NCBI GenBank assembly: GCA_046048055.1
Contig: JBJOGW010000002.1
Location: forward strand, 10,966-74,965
Source: SYAC01 sp046048055
GTDB taxonomy: Bacteria > Planctomycetota > Phycisphaerae > Phycisphaerales > SM1A02
DNA length: 64,000 nt
Direction: 5' to 3'
Shown here: one piece after another, positions 17,272 to 25,932 of the stretch
Numbering within the stretch: the stretch's first letter is position 1
How the letters are laid out: every line of letters starts with the position of its first letter
Notes under the pieces: model-generated
Database searches by the model: none
Seen by the model: the letters and a program-made list of their open reading frames with translations, nothing else
What the model was told of the DNA's origin: nothing
Made by a program: the position numbers and the translations under genes

Positions 17272-19677
17272 ATGCATCGCGGTGGTCGAAACGGCTCGAT
17301 CCTGGGCCGATTCCTGCGAGTCGTCCTGGCGGTGCTGGCGGTCATCCTGGTCGTGTGGAGCTTCGGGCGGGTGGGCTTGCGCGCGTGGCGCACCTGGCGC
17401 GATCGGGCCGACCTTGCCAAGGAACTGGTGGTACTGCACTGGAGCGGCGAGGGAGGCCCCGAGGAGAACGCGATCGTGGAGCAGTCGCTCCGCGCCTTCG
17501 AGGCGGCCCACCCGGGCATCCGCGTGCGGCGACTCAATCCCGGCGACGCCGGAAGCTTCTACACCAAGTTGCAGACCATGCTGGCCGCCGGCGACCCACC
17601 GGACCTGTTCTACGTGGGAGCCGAGCGGGTGGCCAGTTTCGCGGACATGGGGCTGCTTGAGCCACTCGACGCCTACCTGCACGCCGACGCCGCGGCGGGA
17701 ACAGCCGACGCCATCGACCTCTCCGGATTCTTCCCGAGCACCGTGGCGGCCTTCCGGCACGACGGCACCCGCATGGGCCACGGCTCGCTCTACGGGGTGC
17801 CCAAGGACTTCACCACGGTCGGCTTCTACTACAACAAGGACCTGTTCCGGAAGGCGGGCGTGCCCTTTCCGAGGGACGACTGGACCTGGGACGAGTACAT
17901 CGCGTCAGCCCGTGCCATCGGGGCGCTGAAGGATGACGCCGGTGAGCCGTACGTGGGCAGCGAGTTCGTGACCTGGCCCATGATGGTGCGGGCCTACCTG
18001 CGCACCGAGGGCACCGACATTCGCGGCACGGACTTCGACGATCTCACGATCGATGCCCCCGCCACGCAGGCGATGCTGGAGCGCCTGCGCTCCTGGCGAC
18101 AGGACGAGACGAACACGCTCACCAGCGGTCGCAGCAAGCTGGCCTCGGGCGCGGCGGCGTTCGTGACCGGTCGCGTGGGCATGGCCGGTCCGTTCGGTCG
18201 CTGGGTGGTGCCCGAGTACCGGCGCATCCGGGACTTCGACTGGGACTTTGCGCCTCTGCCGCGCGGCTCGAGGCAGACCAATGTCATCGCCACCGTGGCG
18301 TGGGCCATCAGCGCCCGCAGCGAGAACAAGCCCGAAGCCTGGCAGCTTCTCCGCTGGCTGGTCAGTCCCGACATGCAGGCGGCCAACGCCAGGCTGGGTC
18401 TGGCACTGCCCACCATCCGAAGCGTGGCCGAGAGCCCGGCCTTCCTCGACGCCACGCAGAGGCCCGCCAACAATCGCGGGTTCCTGGATCCCGCGCCGAC
18501 CGCCGAGGTGGTGGACTGGCCTGCCAATCCGCGGTTCGAGCAGCTGCTGCAGGGCAACCTGGACCGCGCGCTGCTGGTCGGTGACTGGAGCGTGGCCCAA
18601 GCCACCGAGGGATTCCTGGCCGAATGGAAGGCGGAACGGGACAGCCCGCTGGCCACGCCTGGCTACCCCGCCTTCGCATGGACACCGGTGGCATGGAGCC
18701 TGGCGTTGGTGGCTGCCGTCGCGCTGGCATGGCTGCTGCGAACGGCGATGGCGCGGCGCGAGGGCCGTGCCGAGACCAGCGAGGCCCGCTGGGGCTGGTT
18801 GCTGGCGAGTCCATGGCTGCTGGGCTTCGCCCTGTTCATGGCCTTCCCGATCGTGATGAGCCTGCTGCTGAGTCTGGCGAAGTGGCGGGGCGTGAGCACG
18901 CTGGACACCGCCACCTTCGTGGGCGGCGGCAACTACCTGCAACTGCTCGCGCACGACCCGCGCTTCATGACCAGCCTGAAGGTCACGCTCTACTACACGG
19001 CGATCGCGGTGCCGGGTGGCCAGGCGTTGGCGCTGCTGGCGGCGGTGCTCATGAACCAGAAGATCGGCGGCATCCATTTCTTCCGCGCAGCCTGGTACCT
19101 GCCGAGCGTGCTCGCGGGCGTGGGCGTGGCCGTGCTGTGGCGATGGATCTTCGACACGGATGGCGGCCTGATGAACATGGCCCTGCGGCCGGTGCTGGGG
19201 TTGGTGGGCGCGGCGCCGCCGGACTGGTTCGGCAAGGACGCCGCCGTGTGGGGCGCGCCAGCCTTCGCCATCATGGGCTTCTGGACCGTGGGCGGCGGCA
19301 TGATGATCTATCTGGCCGGACTGCAGGCCGTGCCTGAGGAACTGCTCGAGGCCGCCCGCATCGACCGGCTCGGAGCCGTCTCCCGGTTCTTCCGCGTCAC
19401 GCTGCCCATGCTCAGTCCGGTGATCCTGTTCAACCTGATCATGTCGATCATCGGCAGCTTCCAGGTCTTCACGCAGGCCTTCGTGATGACCGGTGGCGGA
19501 CCCGGTGACCTGACCCGCTTCTACGTGCTCAACCTGTACAACCAGGCCTTTGAGTTCTACGAGATGGGCTACGCCAGCGCCATGGCCTGGATCCTGCTGC
19601 TGATCACCCTGGGGCTGACCCTGCTCACCTTGCGCGGCAGCCGGGGCCTGGTGCACTACGAGGGCCTGAAGCGATGA
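17272..19677 (+). CDS. Fused sugar-binding protein and MalF-type permease of an ABC importer
   Basis: An 801-residue fusion. An N-terminal membrane helix (about 12-34, FLRVVLAVLAVILVVWSFG) tethers an extracellular family-1 solute-binding domain (about 50-450, with FYTKLQTMLAAGDPPDLFYVG and VGFYYNKDLFRKAGVPFP). After a linker helix near 470 comes a MalF-type permease with six helices (WGWLLASPWLLGFALFMAFP onward). Its EAA loop reads EELLEAARIDRLGAVSRFFRVT. In most bacteria these are two genes, MalE and MalF. The next gene (MalG-type) overlaps by ATGA and a MalK-type ATPase follows. Substrate is inferred as maltodextrin from the divergent amylase-malQ-glgP operon. No cleavable lipoprotein signal is present. 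Confidence 0.88.
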   Translation: MHRGGRNGSILGRFLRVVLAVLAVILVVWSFGRVGLRAWRTWRDRADLAKELVVLHWSGEGGPEENAIVEQSLRAFEAAHPGIRVRRLNPGDAGSFYTKLQTMLAAGDPPDLFYVGAERVASFADMGLLEPLDAYLHADAAAGTADAIDLSGFFPSTVAAFRHDGTRMGHGSLYGVPKDFTTVGFYYNKDLFRKAGVPFPRDDWTWDEYIASARAIGALKDDAGEPYVGSEFVTWPMMVRAYLRTEGTDIRGTDFDDLTIDAPATQAMLERLRSWRQDETNTLTSGRSKLASGAAAFVTGRVGMAGPFGRWVVPEYRRIRDFDWDFAPLPRGSRQTNVIATVAWAISARSENKPEAWQLLRWLVSPDMQAANARLGLALPTIRSVAESPAFLDATQRPANNRGFLDPAPTAEVVDWPANPRFEQLLQGNLDRALLVGDWSVAQATEGFLAEWKAERDSPLATPGYPAFAWTPVAWSLALVAAVALAWLLRTAMARREGRAETSEARWGWLLASPWLLGFALFMAFPIVMSLLLSLAKWRGVSTLDTATFVGGGNYLQLLAHDPRFMTSLKVTLYYTAIAVPGGQALALLAAVLMNQKIGGIHFFRAAWYLPSVLAGVGVAVLWRWIFDTDGGLMNMALRPVLGLVGAAPPDWFGKDAAVWGAPAFAIMGFWTVGGGMMIYLAGLQAVPEELLEAARIDRLGAVSRFFRVTLPMLSPVILFNLIMSIIGSFQVFTQAFVMTGGGPGDLTRFYVLNLYNQAFEFYEMGYASAMAWILLLITLGLTLLTLRGSRGLVHYEGLKR

Positions 19678-20591
19678 GTCGGACGGGTCCGTCCAGATCC
19701 GCCAAGGGTCACTCCGGCGCCGTGGGCGGCCACGTGGCCCGGGCCGTGGGCTGGGCCGTGCTGGTGATCGGCACGCTGATCATGGTCTTCCCGCTGGTCT
19801 GGATGGCTGCGGTGAGCCTGCTCACGCCGGATCTGGCGCAGGCCGCCACGGTGAGCGGCGATCTGGGGCGGCTGGTACCCACGGATCCGCAGTGGGCCAA
19901 CTTCCCCGATGCACTGCGCCGCATGGGTGCCGCCCGCGAGCCATGGGTGGGCTTCCTCGACGCGCTGGCCAATTCCGTGGTGGTCACCAGCCTGGTGGTG
20001 GTGGGCACGGTGCTCAGCAGCAGTCTGGTGGGCTTCGCCATGGCCCGCATGCGGTTCAGGGGCCGCGAACCGCTGTTCATGCTCATGCTGGCCACCATGA
20101 TGCTTCCGGGCCAGGTGACCATGATCCCGCTGTTCCTGCTCTTTCGGAACCTGGGCTGGGTGGACACCATCCTGCCGCTGGTGGTGCCGGCCTTCTTCGG
20201 CAACGCGTTCTTCATCTTCATGTACCGGCAGTTCATCGCGCAGGTGCCCGAGGCGCTGGTGGAGGCCGCCAAGGTGGACGGCTGGGGCTGGCTGGGCGTG
20301 TGGTGGCACGTGATCCTGCCGCTCTGCCGGCCGGTCACCGCCATCTGCGCGGTCTTCACCTTCATCTACGTGTGGAACGACTTCATGGGCCCGCTGATCT
20401 ACCTGCAGAGCGACGAGCAGGCCACGCTGGCGGTGGCCCTGAACAGCTTCCGCAACCAGTACGGCGGCGTGAACAACGTGAACCTGCTCATGGCGGCCAG
20501 CCTGGTCACCATGCTGCCCTGCATCCTGCTCTTCCTGGCGGCGCAGCGGCAGTTCATCGAGGGTCTGGGCAAGGGCGCCGTGAAGGGCTGA
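19674..20591 (+). CDS. Sugar ABC transporter permease, MalG type
   Basis: A 305-residue inner-membrane permease with six predicted helices, the first being AVGWAVLVIGTLIMVFPLVWM. The cytoplasmic EAA loop (PEALVEAAKVDGWGWLGVWW) docks on the ATPase, and FTFIYVWNDFMGPLIYLQ is typical of MalG/UgpE-like subunits. It pairs with the permease half of the preceding fusion protein. ATG overlaps that gene's stop, so they are coupled. The ATPase gene follows after ten bases. Confidence 0.93.
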   Translation: MSRTGPSRSAKGHSGAVGGHVARAVGWAVLVIGTLIMVFPLVWMAAVSLLTPDLAQAATVSGDLGRLVPTDPQWANFPDALRRMGAAREPWVGFLDALANSVVVTSLVVVGTVLSSSLVGFAMARMRFRGREPLFMLMLATMMLPGQVTMIPLFLLFRNLGWVDTILPLVVPAFFGNAFFIFMYRQFIAQVPEALVEAAKVDGWGWLGVWWHVILPLCRPVTAICAVFTFIYVWNDFMGPLIYLQSDEQATLAVALNSFRNQYGGVNNVNLLMAASLVTMLPCILLFLAAQRQFIEGLGKGAVKG

Positions 20592-20601
20592 AGGAGAACG
20601 C

Positions 20602-21744
20602 ATGGCCACCATCGAACTTGAAGGCTTGGGCAAGACCTATCCCGGCGGCGTGCAGGCGGTGCGCGAGGCGAACCTCCGCATCGGGCACGGACAATTCGTC
20701 GTGCTCGTGGGCCCGTCCGGCTGCGGCAAGAGCACGCTGCTGCGGATGATCGCGGGCCTCGAGACCATCACCGAGGGCACGATGCGCATCGATGGCCAGG
20801 TGGTCAACGACATCCCGCCCCAGGACCGCGACATCGCGATGGTGTTCCAGAACTACGCCCTGTATCCGCACATGGATGTGCGGACCAACATGGCCTTCGG
20901 CCTGCTTCGACGGCGCCGGCACCCGAGCCGACTGCGAGCGATGCTTTCGCGCGGCTACGCGGCGGCCCACCGCGTCGAGCGGGCCGACATCGACCGGCGC
21001 GTGATCGAGGCGGCCCGGATCCTGGGCATTGAGCACCTGCTTGGCCGCAAGCCCGCAGCGCTGTCGGGCGGCCAGCGGCAGCGCGTGGCCGTTGGCCGGG
21101 CGATGGTGCGCGAACCCAAGGTGTTCCTCCTGGACGAGCCGCTCTCCAACCTGGATGCCAAGCTGCGTGTGGAGATGCGAGCCGAACTGCGCATGCTGCA
21201 CCGGCGGCTGGGGGCCACCATGGTCTACGTGACCCACGACCAGGAGGAGGCCATGAGCCTTGGCGACCGGGTGGTGGTGCTCAAGGATGGGCTGATCCAG
21301 CAGGATGCGCCGCCGCGCGTGGTCTACGAGCGGCCCGCCAACCGGTTCGTGGCCGAGTTCGTGGGCACCCCCACCATGAACATGATCGAGGGCACGCTGC
21401 AGGCTCGACCCGCCGGCCTGCGCTTCATGGGTCAGGGCCTGACCATCGATGGACGGGTGGACGGCTGGGGTGCGGTGATCCGTCCGCAGCCGGTGCCCGC
21501 GGTGCTGGGCGTGCGTCCGGAGCATCTGTCGCTGGGCTGTGCGAGCGGATTCCAGGCGTCCGTGGAGGCGGTGGAGCACTTTGGCGATCGCATGGACGTG
21601 GTGCTTCGGGCGGGCGACCGCACGCTCGTGGCCCGCACGCCTCCGCAGTCGATCGCCGAAGGAAGCCTGATCACCGTGGGCGTGGATCTGGCCCGATGCC
21701 ACCTGTTCCAGGCGGATGGCGCCGGTACCCGGCTCGGTGACTGA
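20602..21744 (+). CDS. Sugar ABC transporter ATP-binding protein, MalK/MsmK/UgpC type
   Basis: A 380-residue ATPase that drives the maltodextrin importer. It has Walker A GPSGCGKST, Q-loop NYALYPHM, signature LSGGQRQRVAVGRA, Walker B VFLLDEPLSNLD and switch His in YVTHDQEEAM. A C-terminal TOBE/regulatory domain follows (about 240-380, VGTPTMNMIEG, LGVRPEHLSLG). Between the Q-loop and signature there is an extra basic stretch of about 25 residues (RRRRHPSRLRAMLSRGYAAA) that most MalK proteins lack. AAGGAGAA precedes the ATG, in contrast to the leaderless-looking first gene of this operon. Confidence 0.93.
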   Translation: MATIELEGLGKTYPGGVQAVREANLRIGHGQFVVLVGPSGCGKSTLLRMIAGLETITEGTMRIDGQVVNDIPPQDRDIAMVFQNYALYPHMDVRTNMAFGLLRRRRHPSRLRAMLSRGYAAAHRVERADIDRRVIEAARILGIEHLLGRKPAALSGGQRQRVAVGRAMVREPKVFLLDEPLSNLDAKLRVEMRAELRMLHRRLGATMVYVTHDQEEAMSLGDRVVVLKDGLIQQDAPPRVVYERPANRFVAEFVGTPTMNMIEGTLQARPAGLRFMGQGLTIDGRVDGWGAVIRPQPVPAVLGVRPEHLSLGCASGFQASVEAVEHFGDRMDVVLRAGDRTLVARTPPQSIAEGSLITVGVDLARCHLFQADGAGTRLGD

Positions 21745-21780
21745 AGCAGCCTGGTCACCCCGGCACATTCCAGCACCCAG

Positions 21781-21818
21781 ACAGAAAGAACAGCCCCCGG
21801 CCTTTCGACCGGGGGCTG
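21781..21818 (-). terminator. Intrinsic terminator of the leftward dockerin gene
   Basis: A perfect 10-bp stem CAGCCCCCGG / CCGGGGGCTG with an 8-base loop. Read leftward it is followed by TTCTTTCTGT. It lies between convergent genes; the rightward side lacks a T-run, so it mainly serves the dockerin gene, although the hairpin may also slow transcripts from the importer operon. Confidence 0.85.
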
Positions 21819-21843
21819 GATGCACACAAGGTTTGAGGGCGTC

Positions 21844-22938
21844 TCAGTTGCAGTCGCCAAAGAGCAGCAGCAGGCTGCCGATGTCACCCGCGTCCACCGT
21901 GCCGCTGCCATCCAGGTCGCCGGCAACGTCCGACGACCCGAACAGCAGCAACAGGCTGCCGATGTCGCCAGCGTCCACCGTGCCGCTGGCATCCAGGTCG
22001 CCCGCGCAGCCACCACCACCGCCACCCTGACAGGCATCGGGGCCGCCAGAGGAGGCGAACTGGGCGCCTTCGAAGGCGTTCAGGTCGAACCGCAGGGCCG
22101 CTGGATTGCCGCCGATGTAGCCGCCCGCGCCATCGCCTCCGAGGTTGCCGGTGCCTGCAGGAACCGCCGGGAGGAACTGATTGCTGGCGTAGTCGTGGCC
22201 GTTGCCGTTGATGAACGCGCAGACCTTGATCTCGCTGGTGCCATCCCAGAACAGGAACAGGGGGATCTTCACCTCGACACCGGTGGTGACACCGCATCCG
22301 TCGGTCACGCCATCCCCGACACCGAGCACATTGCTGTTGTTGATGGAGGTCTGCACACCGTAGACCTGATCGTCGATCAGGTTGCTGCCGGCGACGTTGT
22401 CCTCGAAGGGCCCGCTCCCGATGTAGGCGCCCACGCCCTGGCCGCCGGTCAGCAGCTGGGCGATGTTGGCGTACTGGGTGGTGGGCTCACCGCCGAGCGT
22501 GGTGCCCATCCAGAAGTCGGGCGCAAAACCCTCGTCGAACACCAGACCCAGAATGCCATTGGCATCATCGGCGCCCATGGCATTCAGGCCATTGAAGTCC
22601 ACATCGGGGTTGTCTCCACGGAGCGCATTCTGGCCCTCGCCCGCGAATCCATCGATGAAGATCTCCAACTTGTTGAAGTTGCTCTCCAGGTTTCCGGAGA
22701 AGAACAGGTACAGATGGCCGTCGACCGGATCGACCTTGATCCACATGCCGTCGAGCTCGCTGCCGTTGGCGTAGCCGGTCACGCCGTCGGTGGCGTTGCC
22801 GAAGCCCGTCTCGTTGGCCTGGGACGCCTTGGGATTGCCGTAGCCGGCATCCAGCACGCCATCGATCACGATCTGTCCGAACGAGGCCGACGCGAGAGCG
22901 ACAGCCACCGAGCACGAGGCAAGAACCTTGGTCTTCAT
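21844..22938 (-). CDS. Secreted protein with two C-terminal dockerin repeats
   Basis: A 364-residue exported protein. The signal peptide (1-21, ending SFGQ) is followed by IVIDGVLDAGYGNPKASQ, a beta-rich domain seen in other planctomycete secreted proteins (HLYLFFSGNLESNFNKLEIFID). A Gly-rich linker precedes two calcium-loop repeats, DLDASGTVDAGDIG and DLDGSGTVDAGDIG, each followed by SLLLLFG. The protein ends Gly-Asp-Cys-Asn, almost the same as the dockerin protein at 9347. ATG at 22938 was chosen because it starts the signal peptide; AAGGAT lies nine to ten bases upstream. It follows the maltodextrin importer convergently. Function is unknown; the tail suggests anchoring at the cell surface through a cohesin-like or sorting partner. 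Confidence 0.78.
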   Translation of the reverse strand: MKTKVLASCSVAVALASASFGQIVIDGVLDAGYGNPKASQANETGFGNATDGVTGYANGSELDGMWIKVDPVDGHLYLFFSGNLESNFNKLEIFIDGFAGEGQNALRGDNPDVDFNGLNAMGADDANGILGLVFDEGFAPDFWMGTTLGGEPTTQYANIAQLLTGGQGVGAYIGSGPFEDNVAGSNLIDDQVYGVQTSINNSNVLGVGDGVTDGCGVTTGVEVKIPLFLFWDGTSEIKVCAFINGNGHDYASNQFLPAVPAGTGNLGGDGAGGYIGGNPAALRFDLNAFEGAQFASSGGPDACQGGGGGGCAGDLDASGTVDAGDIGSLLLLFGSSDVAGDLDGSGTVDAGDIGSLLLLFGDCN

Positions 22939-23063
22939 GTTTGGAATCCTTCTCCGAGTTGGGGCCTGACAGGACTGGACGCACGAACCCGACATCTGGC
23001 GCCTTCGGGCCGCCGTCCTTGCGGATCAAAGGTAGTCCTGAACCGGATTTGTGCCAGAAATAT

Positions 23064-23076
23064 GTTGAATATCAAC
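23064..23076. repeat. AT-rich inverted repeat upstream of the dockerin gene
   Basis: Arms GTTGA and TCAAC around ATA form a small AT-rich island in the 286-base gap between the dockerin gene and truA, about 125 bases upstream of the dockerin ATG. Beside it lies a second small hairpin (CGCCG / CGGCG). It may be the promoter/operator of the dockerin gene; nothing else is evident in this gap apart from the truA -10. Confidence 0.3.
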
Positions 23077-23211
23077 GCCGAATCCGGCGTGATGCCCGCT
23101 CGGGACGGTGGCCGGGGAGGGACGCGGTCCCCACCGGAGCACACGATTGCCGAGCAAATCGACCTCACCTCCGCTCAACGGCGATGCAAGCCGCAGGGTC
23201 TGTCCACACCC

Positions 23212-23217
23212 TATAAC
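23212..23217 (+). promoter_or_regulatory. Leaderless-type -10 for truA
   Basis: TATAAC ends seven bases before the truA ATG (spacer TCGCCCC). No Shine-Dalgarno sequence fits between them, so the mRNA should start at or next to the ATG. The spacer matches that of the importer promoter at 17260 (CGCCCC). Confidence 0.55.
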
Positions 23218-23224
23218 TCGCCCC

Positions 23225-24016
23225 ATGCCCCGCTTTGCCCTCCGCCTGGCCTACGACGGCACCGACTTCCATGGCTGGCAGCGGCAGGAGCCCCCTGGCC
23301 AGGAGCCCCTCCGGACGGTCCAGGGCACGCTGGATCAGGCTCTCACGCTGGTCATGCAGGCTTCGATCACCTGCCAGGGTGCCAGTCGAACCGACGCCGG
23401 TGTGCACGCCGAGGCCCAGGTGGCGGCCTTCACGGCGGACTGCCGGGTGCCCGTGGATCGGATCCCGGCGGCCCTGAACGCTCGGCTGCCGGAGGACGTG
23501 CGTGTGATGGCGGCGTGGCCGGTTCCGGCGGGCTTCGACCCAGTGGGTGATGCCATGGCCAAGGGGTACCGTTACGAGATCGCGGTCACGGATCCGTTCC
23601 GGGCGCGGCTGCCTTTCGATCGCCGGATGCTGGTCCACGTGCAGCATCCTCTCTGCCTGCCGTGGATGCGGGAAGCAGCAGCCATGATTCCCGGCACGCG
23701 CGACTTTGCGGCGTTCGCCCATGCGCAGCATGGCCGCGAGACCACGGTCCGAACCGTGCACGCGTGCGAAGTCCACACCCTGTCCGATGACCGCATCGTG
23801 ATCGACGTGTCGGGCAACGGGTTTCTCTACAACATGGTGCGGATCATCGCTGGCACCGTGGTGGAGGCCGGACGGGGAAGAATCAAGCCGGGCGACATTC
23901 CAGGGATTCTGGAAAGCGGCGATCGCACGCGGGCTGGGCCCACGCTGCCGGCACAGGGCCTTCGGCTGCGGTGGATCCTGTATCCCCCGGATCGCGCCGA
24001 GCCGCGCCACCCGTAG
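23225..24016 (+). CDS. truA: tRNA pseudouridine(38-40) synthase TruA
   Basis: A 263-residue enzyme that converts uridines 38-40 in tRNA anticodon arms to pseudouridine. It opens with FALRLAYDGTDFHGWQRQ, the standard TruA start, and holds the catalytic Asp in GASRTDAGVHAEAQVAAF. Later motifs are FDPVGDAMAKGYRYEI, TRDFAAFAHAQHG and the C-terminal GNGFLYNMVRIIAGTVVEAG. Length is normal. The TAG stop overlaps the -10 hexamer of the following gene. Confidence 0.95.
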   Translation: MPRFALRLAYDGTDFHGWQRQEPPGQEPLRTVQGTLDQALTLVMQASITCQGASRTDAGVHAEAQVAAFTADCRVPVDRIPAALNARLPEDVRVMAAWPVPAGFDPVGDAMAKGYRYEIAVTDPFRARLPFDRRMLVHVQHPLCLPWMREAAAMIPGTRDFAAFAHAQHGRETTVRTVHACEVHTLSDDRIVIDVSGNGFLYNMVRIIAGTVVEAGRGRIKPGDIPGILESGDRTRAGPTLPAQGLRLRWILYPPDRAEPRHP

Positions 24017-24019
24017 GAT
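24014..24019 (+). promoter_or_regulatory. Leaderless-type -10 built on the truA stop codon
   Basis: TAGGAT ends seven bases before ATG 24027 (spacer TCACCCC). Its first three bases are the TAG stop of truA. One of four such stop/-10 coincidences in the window. Confidence 0.5.
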
Positions 24020-24026
24020 TCACCCC

Positions 24027-24707
24027 ATGAACGTGGCGGTGATCGCGGCCCATCCTGATGACGCCGAGCTGGCCATGGGCGGCACGATTGCCCTGCTGGT
24101 CTCGCAGGGGCATCGCGTGACCGTGATCGACGCCACCGATGGCGAGCCCACGCCCCACGGCGATCCGGCCACCCGGGCTCGCGAGGCCGCCGCCGCGGCC
24201 GCCGAGCTCGGATGCGAGCGCCTCAACATGGGATGGCCCAACCGTCGCATCGAGCACCGCCTGGAGGCGCGCCATCGTCTGGCGGGCGAGTTGCGGATCC
24301 GAAAGATCGACCTGATGTTCGTGCCGCATCCGGAGGATGCGCACCCGGACCACCGGGCCCTCACCCGCATCGCCGAGGATGCCCGCTTTGACGCCAAGCT
24401 GACCAAGTGCGATCTCCCCGGTGATCCGCACCATCCCCGACGGCTGCTGCACTACTTCTGCACCCATCTGCGCGTGGTGCCGAAGCCGGACCTGGTGGTG
24501 GACTGCTCCGCCTTCGCCCAGGCCAAGATGCGGTCGATCGCCTGCTACGCCAGCCAGTTCCATGCCAACCCCGCCAACCGCGGCGTGCCGGCGTGGATCG
24601 AGAGCATGGGCCGCTTCTACGGCAGCCGCATCAACGCGGCATTCGGCGAGCCGTTCGCCGCGCCCGAGTGCATCGGGCTTCGGGACCTGACGCAGCTGCT
24701 TCCCTGA
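24027..24707 (+). CDS. LmbE/PIG-L family N-acetylglucosaminyl deacetylase, BshB1-like
   Basis: A 226-residue zinc-dependent deacetylase of the LmbE family. The opening VIAAHPDDAELAMGGTIALL holds the metal ligands (HPDD), and MFVPHPEDAHPDHRALTRI holds the second metal/catalytic site. The compact size and motifs such as DATDGEPTPHGDPATRAREA resemble BshB1, which deacetylates GlcNAc-malate in bacillithiol synthesis. Other bacillithiol genes are not in the window, so a different GlcNAc-type substrate is possible. It ends one base from the convergent aminotransferase gene. Confidence 0.82.
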   Translation: MNVAVIAAHPDDAELAMGGTIALLVSQGHRVTVIDATDGEPTPHGDPATRAREAAAAAAELGCERLNMGWPNRRIEHRLEARHRLAGELRIRKIDLMFVPHPEDAHPDHRALTRIAEDARFDAKLTKCDLPGDPHHPRRLLHYFCTHLRVVPKPDLVVDCSAFAQAKMRSIACYASQFHANPANRGVPAWIESMGRFYGSRINAAFGEPFAAPECIGLRDLTQLLP

Positions 24708-24708
24708 C

Positions 24709-25902
24709 TCAGGCCAGCCGGCGAACGATCTCGACCAGGCTCTCGGCCACGTGCTGCCGCTGCGCGGAGGTGAGCTCGGGATAGATGGGCAGCGCGATCA
24801 CCTCACCCGCGGCCCGCTCGGCGTGCGGAAACACGCCGGCGCGATAGCCCAGGAACTCGAAGCACTTCTGCTGGTGCAGCGAGAGCGGGTAGTAGATCTC
24901 GGTGCCGATCTTGCGGGCGGCCAGCTCGTCGCGCACCTTGTCGCGCACAGCCGCCGGCACGCGCACCACATACTGGTTGTAGATGTGGCGAGCGCCCCGG
25001 GGAGCCGCAGCCGGAAAGCGGATGGGCAGTCCGCCAGCATCCACCGGCGTGCGGCTGTCCACGGCACCGGCGTCAGACAGGAACCGGTCGTACCAGGCGG
25101 CGTTCGCCGCCCGGCCCTCGCTCCAGGTGTCCAGGTGCCGCAACTTCACCGTGAGCACCGCGGCCTGCAGCGCATCGAGGCGGCTGTTCATGCCGATCTC
25201 GTGGTGGAAGTACTTGGGCTCCATGCCGTGGTTGCGCAGCCTCTTCAGGCTCTGGGCCAGGGCGTGGTCGCCGGCAACCATCACGCCGCCGTCGCCGAAC
25301 CCACCCAAGTTCTTGCTGGGAAAGAAGCTGTAGGTGCCCACGTCGCCGATGGTGCCCACGCGGCGGCCGTGCACGTCCTCGGTGCCGATGGCCTGGGCGC
25401 AGTCCTCGACCACCTTCAGGTCATGCTCGCGGGCGATCGACATGATCGCGTCCATGTCGGCGGACTGGCCGAACAGGTGCACGGGCATGATGGCCTTGAC
25501 GCGCTTGCAGCAGCCGAAGGCCTGTTCCACGCTTCTTGGGCAGACGTTGTACGTGACGGGATCGATGTCCACGAAGACCGGACGCGCGCCAAGCCGATGC
25601 ACGCTGCCGGCCGTGGAGAAGAAGGTGAAGGTGGGGATGATCACCTCGTCGCCCGGTCCCACCCCGATGGCCTGCAGCGCCAGGACGATGGCATCGCTGC
25701 CGTTGGCGCAGCCGATGGCGTGCGGGCTTCGGCAATAGGTGGCCACCGCCTTCTCCAGTTCCTCCACCCTGGGGCCACCGATGAAGTACTGGCTCTCGAT
25801 CACCTCGCGCACGACCGGCTCGATCTCGGCGCGGAGCGTGGCGTACTGGGCCTTCAGGTCAAGGAGCGGAACCTGGATGTCCGTGGCAGCGGCGGAGGTC
25901 AT
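24709..25902 (-). CDS. DegT/DnrJ/EryC1/StrS family PLP aminotransferase
   Basis: A 397-residue sugar aminotransferase likely to act on a nucleotide-linked keto-sugar for surface polysaccharide or LPS. Motifs are IQVPLLDLKAQYATLRAEI at the start, IGCANGSDAIVLALQAIGVG, DEVIIPTFTFFSTAGSV, KVVEDCAQAIG and SFFPSKNLGGFGDGG with the PLP lysine. YFHHEIGMNSRLDALQAAVL is also typical. The opening resembles WbpE-type enzymes of UDP-sugar pathways, but the exact substrate is not readable. It is the last gene of a long leftward array, although a leaderless-type promoter lies directly before it. Confidence 0.9.
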   Translation of the reverse strand: MTSAAATDIQVPLLDLKAQYATLRAEIEPVVREVIESQYFIGGPRVEELEKAVATYCRSPHAIGCANGSDAIVLALQAIGVGPGDEVIIPTFTFFSTAGSVHRLGARPVFVDIDPVTYNVCPRSVEQAFGCCKRVKAIMPVHLFGQSADMDAIMSIAREHDLKVVEDCAQAIGTEDVHGRRVGTIGDVGTYSFFPSKNLGGFGDGGVMVAGDHALAQSLKRLRNHGMEPKYFHHEIGMNSRLDALQAAVLTVKLRHLDTWSEGRAANAAWYDRFLSDAGAVDSRTPVDAGGLPIRFPAAAPRGARHIYNQYVVRVPAAVRDKVRDELAARKIGTEIYYPLSLHQQKCFEFLGYRAGVFPHAERAAGEVIALPIYPELTSAQRQHVAESLVEIVRRLA

Positions 25903-25908
25903 TCCGGA

Positions 25909-25914
25909 ATGCTA
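25909..25914 (-). promoter_or_regulatory. Leaderless-type -10 for the DegT-family gene
   Basis: On the reverse strand TAGCAT ends six bases before ATG 25902; the spacer TCCGGA is itself palindromic. No Shine-Dalgarno is present. Confidence 0.5.
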
Positions 25915-25932
25915 ACCGGAATCGACCGCCTT

